From: Alphaproteobacteria bacterium
GTDB lineage: Bacteria; Pseudomonadota; Alphaproteobacteria; UBA7879
DNA: 64,000 bases
Assembly: GCA_002869105.1 (NCBI GenBank)
Contig: PKTP01000007.1
Span: 150,001-214,000 of the forward strand
Direction of reading: 5' to 3'
This document shows positions 57,731 to 64,000 of this stretch, piece by piece. Every line of letters starts with the position of its first letter. Positions within the stretch are counted from its first letter, which is position 1. The notes beneath the pieces were generated by a model. The model saw only the letters and a program-made list of their open reading frames with translations. It was not told where the DNA came from and did not search any database. The position numbers and the translations under genes are program-made.

Positions 57731-60005
57731 AAGGTATATCTACTGATAAGATAGACCTATTTTTTATAGAATGGAACTTATTTTGGTATTTAACAAAGGG
57801 ACCATAGCGACCAATGCCCACAACAATATCCTCGCCTGTTTTAGGGTGTTGTCCGATTGTTTTTGGCAAGCTTAACAAATCTAAAGCCTGTTTTAGATCA
57901 ACTTCAGCTGGATTCATCCCTTTTGGAAGTCCTGCCCTCTTCGGCTTGCTCTTATCTTTAGGGTCTTGCTGTTTTTTATCAATTTGAAGATAAAAGCCAT
58001 ATGGCCCTTTTCTTAGGTAAATATCATCCTCTTTTTCGTCCTGCCCCACAATCTTTGGATACTCTTCAATAGAAGCATCTTCTTTTTTGCCGTTATCTTC
58101 CATGGTACTTTCTTCTACCTCTTTTCGAATATAGGTGCACTCTGGATACTGTTCACAACCAACAAAAGCGCCATATTTTCCAACCTTCAAATGAAGTTTT
58201 CCTGTTTTACACTTCGGACACGCCCGCTCATCATCTGGGAAAAAGTGTTTTGAAAGCTCTTGATCAAGCACATCAAGAACGGTTGAATTTTTTAGACTTT
58301 TGGTATCATCAACAACCTTATGGAAGTGAATCCAAAATTTTTCGAGTACCGATTTCCAATCAGATTTTCCTGTGGAGATTGAATCTAGCTCCTCCTCTAA
58401 TTGAGCTGTAAAGTCATACTCAACATATTTTTGGAAAAAATGTTCTAAAAAGGTTGCAACCAACCGCCCGCGCTCTTCAGGAATGAATTGTTTATTTTTA
58501 AGGCAAACATATTCTCGGTTTTGCAGAACAGAAATGATCGTGGCATAGGTAGAGGGGCGCCCAATTCCGATTTCCTCAAGCTGCTTGACAAGTGATGCCT
58601 CTGTATAACGAGGCGGGGGTTGCGTAAAGTGTTGCTTGGGATGGATTTCCTTGAGAGCAATTTTTTGCCCCTGTTTTAAGTTGGGCAGTTGATTTTCTTT
58701 TTCTTTTTCCTGATCGGATCCCTCTTCATAAACTTTGAGAAATCCATCAAACACGGTTCGCGATCCATTCGCTCGAAGAATATATTGCTCATCGCCCGAA
58801 ATGATATCAACGCTCATCTGTTCCTTTTGTGCATCAGCCATTTGTGAAGCGATTGCACGCTTCCAAATCAAGCTGTAAAGCTTCAGTTGGTACGCATCAA
58901 GATAAGGCTTCATTTGCTCTGGGGTTCTTGAAAAATCTGTTGGTCGTACAGACTCATGCGCTTCTTGAGCATTTTTAACTTTTGACTTAAATTGCCGTAC
59001 CTGACCAGAGACATAGCGGGCTCCATACTGGCCCTGAATCTGCTCCCGACATGACTGTATGGCCTCTCCTGCCATGGCAATGCTATCCGTACGCATATAG
59101 GTGATTAACCCGACCGTTTCCCCTCCAATATTAATCCCCTCGTAGAGCTTTTGGGCAACGCGCATGGTATTACTTGATGAAAATCCAAGCTTACGAACAG
59201 ATTCCTGCTGCAGCGTTGACGTTGTAAAGGGTGGTTGAGGAGATCTTTTGACTTGTTTTTTTTCAACAGCCTTAACAGTAAAGGCCTGTTTCTCAAGGCC
59301 TTTGACAATTTCTTTGGCTTGAGCTTGATTCTCAATTGCTAATTTATCTAATTTCTTTTTGAGTGCATGTGTAACACGGGCCTGAAAATCCTCAGGCACT
59401 TCCGTCTGACAATCGGCAATAACCGACCAATATTCTTGAGGAACAAAACTCTCTATTTCTGCTTCTCGTGATGTGATCAATCTTAGGGCAACTGATTGAA
59501 CGCGCCCGGCAGATTTGCTCCCTGGCAGCTTCCGCCACAGAACGGGAGATAGATTGAACCCAACAAGATAGTCAAGGGCCCGCCTTGCCAGATATGCATC
59601 AACAAGCTCTTGATTGATTTCACGAGGATTGGCAACGGCATCTAAAACCGCTTTTTTAGTGATTTGGTTAAAGGTAACACGGTGCACCTCAACCTTATCT
59701 AACAGTTTTTTTTGTTTAAGAGCTTCTAGAACATGCCATGAAATAGCCTCTCCCTCACGATCAGGGTCTGACGCTAAATAAAGAGCATCAGATTTTTGCA
59801 CCGCTTGGACAATTTCTTTCATTGCTTTAGTAGCAGAAGATGAATTTTCCCAGACCATTTTAAAGTCTTTGTCAGGGTCCACAGACCCTACTTTAGAGGG
59901 CAAGTCACGAATATGACCATAAGATGCTAATACCTTAAAGCCTGGACCTAAATACTTCTCAATTGTTTTTGCTTTTGCTGGGGACTCAACAATAACCAAT
60001 TTCAT
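57693..60005 (-). CDS. topA: DNA topoisomerase I
   Basis: 770 aa type IA enzyme. Toprim at the N-terminus (IVESPAKAKTIEKYLG; LASDPDREGEAISWHV), catalytic Tyr in GLITYMRTDS (about residue 306), one four-Cys zinc finger (CPKCKTG ... GCEQYPECTY, ~620-650) and one or two C-terminal Cys-free repeats (GRYGPFVKYQNKFHSI). Relaxes negative supercoils. 18 bases downstream of dprA. Confidence 0.97.
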   Translation of the reverse strand: MKLVIVESPAKAKTIEKYLGPGFKVLASYGHIRDLPSKVGSVDPDKDFKMVWENSSSATKAMKEIVQAVQKSDALYLASDPDREGEAISWHVLEALKQKKLLDKVEVHRVTFNQITKKAVLDAVANPREINQELVDAYLARRALDYLVGFNLSPVLWRKLPGSKSAGRVQSVALRLITSREAEIESFVPQEYWSVIADCQTEVPEDFQARVTHALKKKLDKLAIENQAQAKEIVKGLEKQAFTVKAVEKKQVKRSPQPPFTTSTLQQESVRKLGFSSSNTMRVAQKLYEGINIGGETVGLITYMRTDSIAMAGEAIQSCREQIQGQYGARYVSGQVRQFKSKVKNAQEAHESVRPTDFSRTPEQMKPYLDAYQLKLYSLIWKRAIASQMADAQKEQMSVDIISGDEQYILRANGSRTVFDGFLKVYEEGSDQEKEKENQLPNLKQGQKIALKEIHPKQHFTQPPPRYTEASLVKQLEEIGIGRPSTYATIISVLQNREYVCLKNKQFIPEERGRLVATFLEHFFQKYVEYDFTAQLEEELDSISTGKSDWKSVLEKFWIHFHKVVDDTKSLKNSTVLDVLDQELSKHFFPDDERACPKCKTGKLHLKVGKYGAFVGCEQYPECTYIRKEVEESTMEDNGKKEDASIEEYPKIVGQDEKEDDIYLRKGPYGFYLQIDKKQQDPKDKSKPKRAGLPKGMNPAEVDLKQALDLLSLPKTIGQHPKTGEDIVVGIGRYGPFVKYQNKFHSIKNRSILSVDIPYAVEVIEKSPKK

Positions 60006-60023
60006 AAATTTAACTGCTCCTCT

Positions 60024-61104
60024 TTACAGCGGTGGCCTCAATGAAATTTCATTGCCTGCGCCCCTTACGATTTTACCGGCCAGCTCAAGAGCACTAATGA
60101 CTCCAAGTGCTTCATGCGCTTGGGCCGGAATCTGGTTTAGCAACTCATTAATCTCGGTTGGGGAGTAACCTAGCAAAGATATAATGGTCTCTTCAAGATC
60201 AATGTTTGTCGTAGCTGATGTATTTGTCACAGCATTCTCATCAGAGCAATCTTTTTTTTTGCTCAACTCTATCCGAATTTCCGAGCAAATCCATCGCATC
60301 CCAGGCATTTTCAATGAAATGAGCGCCTTCGCGCAAAAGTTTATTGCTTCCCTTACATCTTGGGTCCAGTGGAGATCCTGGCACAGCACCCACTTCCCTT
60401 CCTTGCTCCAGTGCATATGAAGCCGTGAGTAAAGAGCCTGATTGATACGCTGCTTCAACAACAATCACGGCCCTCGATAAATCAGAAATAATTCGATTTC
60501 TCCTAGGAAAATTCTGTTGAACCGGTTTATGACCCAGAGGCATTTCACTAATAATGAGGCCTGTTTCTAAAAATTCATCCACATATTTGATATGCTCGGG
60601 AGGAAAGACTTGATCAATACCGCCAGCAAAAACAGCAATGGATCCATGATCTTGCGCTCCCTTATGTACTGAATAATCAATCCCTCTGGCAAAACCAGAA
60701 ACCGTTGAATATCCAGAAGAGGTCAAGTGCAAGGATATGGAATAAGCTATTTTTTGCCCTGCGATGGATGCTTGCCTGGCTCCAACGATGGCAATTTGGT
60801 TTTTGGCAAGCAAAGCACGGTTGCCTTTTAGAAACAAAACAGGGGGCGCATCCCTGACCGAGGAAAGCAAATCTGGGTAGTCAACATCTAAGAGTGTGCA
60901 TACTTCAACCTTCTCTTTTTGTGCTCTGAGGCGCATATCCTCGGCAGCCTTGAGATCTGGTTTGATTTTGTATTTAGGTTCATCTATCAAATATTGATAA
61001 ACCGCTTCAATTGACTGGTGCTCTTCCAAAAGCGCAGAAAATGTCACAGGCCTAATGCGTGGTGTTTGGCTAATGGCTAAGACATAGGAACAACTGCTAG
61101 TCAC
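60024..61104 (-). pseudogene. dprA: DNA processing protein DprA, frameshifted at a run of nine A
   Basis: The first frame (GTG 61104 to 60241, 287 aa) has the whole Rossmann domain: VGARQASIAGQKIAY, SGFARGIDYSVHKGA, FPRRNRIISDLSRAVIVVEA and GSNKLLREGAHFI. It stops at EQKKRLL. The second frame (to 60024) holds the C-terminal winged helix (DLEETIISLLGYSPTEINEL). They meet at A9 on the minus strand (T9 at 60252-60260): with eight A the frame reads EQKKDCSDENAV and gives 359 aa, the family length. DprA loads RecA on incoming single strands in transformation. Slippage at A9 during transcription could still make some full protein. The start overlaps the plsY stop (GTGA). Confidence 0.92.
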
Positions 61105-61685
61105 ACATTTGCCCTTTTTCTCATGTAGTCACGAATATTTTTCTGATGACGATATAAAACAATCGACCAAAGAAGCAGCGATCCTATAGCAATCTCCACA
61201 CTAAAACAAAAGTATATAGATCCAATAGCTACATAAGTTGCACAAGCAAGCCCCGCGATAAATGAGTGCCTTAAAAGAAGGTATATAAAGCTCCATACTG
61301 CTGCCATCCCGATGAAAATCCATGCATTCCAGGCAAGCATCCATCCAAAAAGTGTTGCAATTCCTTTGCCTCCCTTAAAGTTGAGCCAAGGAGAAAAAAC
61401 ATGCCCTAGAAAGGCAAAAAAGCCGATGAAAAATAATAATTTATAGCTTACATCTGGCCAGAAGCCCTGAACTAAAAATATGGCCGCTGCCGCCTTCAAG
61501 GCATCGATCACAAAAGTTAAAATACCCAGAGTCGCTCCATAGCTTCGCCAAACATTGGTTGCCCCTATATTACCAGATCCCTGCTTACGAATATCTTTGC
61601 CGTGCAATAGGGACACCAAAACGAACCCCGTTGGCACAGAGCCCAAAAGGTAGCTCGCTAAAGATAGAAGAACAGCTATCATCAT
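61101..61685 (-). CDS. plsY: Glycerol-3-phosphate acyltransferase PlsY
   Basis: 194 aa from ATG 61685, which overlaps the rlmB stop; the frame is open to 61712 but those residues are rlmB sequence read in another frame. Five membrane helices and the three PlsY motifs: LGSVPTGFV, GSGNIGATNVWR and GHVFSPWLNFKGGKGIAT. Acylates glycerol 3-phosphate with acyl phosphate, the first step of phospholipid synthesis; PlsX is not in the window. Confidence 0.95.
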   Translation of the reverse strand: MMIAVLLSLASYLLGSVPTGFVLVSLLHGKDIRKQGSGNIGATNVWRSYGATLGILTFVIDALKAAAAIFLVQGFWPDVSYKLLFFIGFFAFLGHVFSPWLNFKGGKGIATLFGWMLAWNAWIFIGMAAVWSFIYLLLRHSFIAGLACATYVAIGSIYFCFSVEIAIGSLLLWSIVLYRHQKNIRDYMRKRANV

Positions 61686-62425
61686 TGGCCAAGTCCCATT
61701 TTTATGAAACATTGATGGATGACAACTGCTGCAGCATTTGAGGCATTAAGGGTGCTAAAATCTGCCGCTGTTGAGATTTTAATCAGTTGATCGCATTTTT
61801 CCGTTGTTAATCTTCTAAGCCCTTCTCCTTCTGCTCCAAGGACAACAACCACCCTCTCTGGAAAGTCTATTGTCTCCATTTCTTCGCCAGCCTCATCTAA
61901 ACCATAAACCCAAAAATTATTTTTCTTCAGAGCATCCAAAGCGCTGTCAAGATTGCTGACCTGACAAAGAGATATCAGCTCCAAAGCCCCAGAAGCCGCT
62001 TTTGCCACAGTTCCAGTTATCGGTGCCGATTGATGCTTAGGGAGTATTAACGCCCGAACGCCAAACGCAACAGCTGAGCGGATGATTGCTCCTAAATTTT
62101 GAGGATCCGTGATTTGATCCAAGACGCACACCATTCCCCTTTCGGGAAATTTTTCAATAACTTCAGGCAAATGGGACAGAGGCAGTGGATCGACATTCAG
62201 TGCAACTCCTTGATGGACAGCGCCAGGAGGCAATTTATGTTCAAATGATTTGACATCACATTTGTGGATGGGGATTTTTCTTTTTTTTGCCTGTTCCAAA
62301 ATCTCTAAATCAGAAAAAGATAGATCTGTATAAAGACCATGACATAGACGCTTTGAGTTTCTAAGAGCCCCTAAGCACGCATGGACACCATATATCCAAT
62401 CATTTTTATGAGGTGTTTTTTTCAT
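61682..62425 (-). CDS. rlmB: 23S rRNA 2'-O-ribose methyltransferase, RlmB/TrmH type
   Basis: 247 aa SPOUT enzyme. Substrate-binding L30e-like N-terminus (IYGVHACLGALRN), then motif 1 DPQNLGAIIRSA, motif 2 VLGAEGEGLRRL and motif 3 STLNASNAAAVV. The RlmB assignment (G2251) rests on the N-terminal domain and length; another TrmH target is possible. Six bases after pyk on the same strand. Confidence 0.9.
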   Translation of the reverse strand: MKKTPHKNDWIYGVHACLGALRNSKRLCHGLYTDLSFSDLEILEQAKKRKIPIHKCDVKSFEHKLPPGAVHQGVALNVDPLPLSHLPEVIEKFPERGMVCVLDQITDPQNLGAIIRSAVAFGVRALILPKHQSAPITGTVAKAASGALELISLCQVSNLDSALDALKKNNFWVYGLDEAGEEMETIDFPERVVVVLGAEGEGLRRLTTEKCDQLIKISTAADFSTLNASNAAAVVIHQCFIKMGLGQ

Positions 62426-62431
62426 AGAGCT

Positions 62432-64000
<1,569 letters not shown>

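Overview
The window reads as a chromosome segment of an alphaproteobacterium, most likely a host-associated or intracellular one related to the Holosporales. The class rests on a COQ9-family protein next to lolA, a transhydrogenase alpha subunit split into pntAA and pntAB, the dnaN-recF-gyrB block and a small LptM-like lipoprotein. The order and lifestyle are inference, based on many decaying accessory genes, short secreted proteins, a secreted patatin phospholipase and dispersed palindromic repeats. No tRNA, rRNA, CRISPR array, insertion sequence or phage module was recognised.

Layout. 1-7.9 kb: end of an unknown gene, a TPR-secretin lipoprotein, lolA, COQ9, valS and a solute-binding-protein/TRIC-channel fusion. 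7.9-16.6 kb, minus strand: typA, an AmpG-like permease and the 2-oxoglutarate dehydrogenase genes sucA-sucB-lpd; sucA carries a frameshift and lpd an in-frame amber codon. 16.7-24.7 kb, accessory: a broken 709-codon secreted protein, a small coiled-coil gene plus broken chaB, a broken TraB/GumN-like gene, an orphan histidine kinase, a Cys-rich secreted protein, and an Omp85-like barrel + patatin pair between two direct copies of a composite repeat. 25-29.1 kb: glyQS and an aromatic amino acid transporter. 29.2-30.1 kb: more repeats around a second Cys-rich protein. 30.2-39.5 kb: dnaN-recF-gyrB, a bifunctional penicillin-binding protein, sfsA-map-radC and rnhA. 39.4-43.1 kb: an N-terminally shortened LysR regulator and two broken effector-like genes. 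43.1-64 kb, mostly housekeeping: MFS transporter, porin, ubiA, rsmE, rpsU, rpmE, dps, pntAA-AB-B, DUF502, tpiA, PpiD-like chaperone, rnr, topA, dprA (frameshifted at a run of nine A), plsY, rlmB, pyk and the end of lysS. Three genes under 50 codons were also found (45829-45969, 47731-47844, 48589-48705).

Main theme: eight reading frames are interrupted, and each becomes one family-length or long continuous frame after undoing one or a few lesions. Three of them (sucA, lpd, dprA) are conserved genes; five are accessory. About 40 kb of other housekeeping genes is intact, so a high uniform sequencing error rate does not explain the pattern, although several lesions are single-base changes in homopolymers and need read-level checking. 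The strongest candidate for an undescribed system is the two-gene barrel + patatin cassette (22462-24710), which looks like a split version of a type Vd (PlpD-like) secretion unit.
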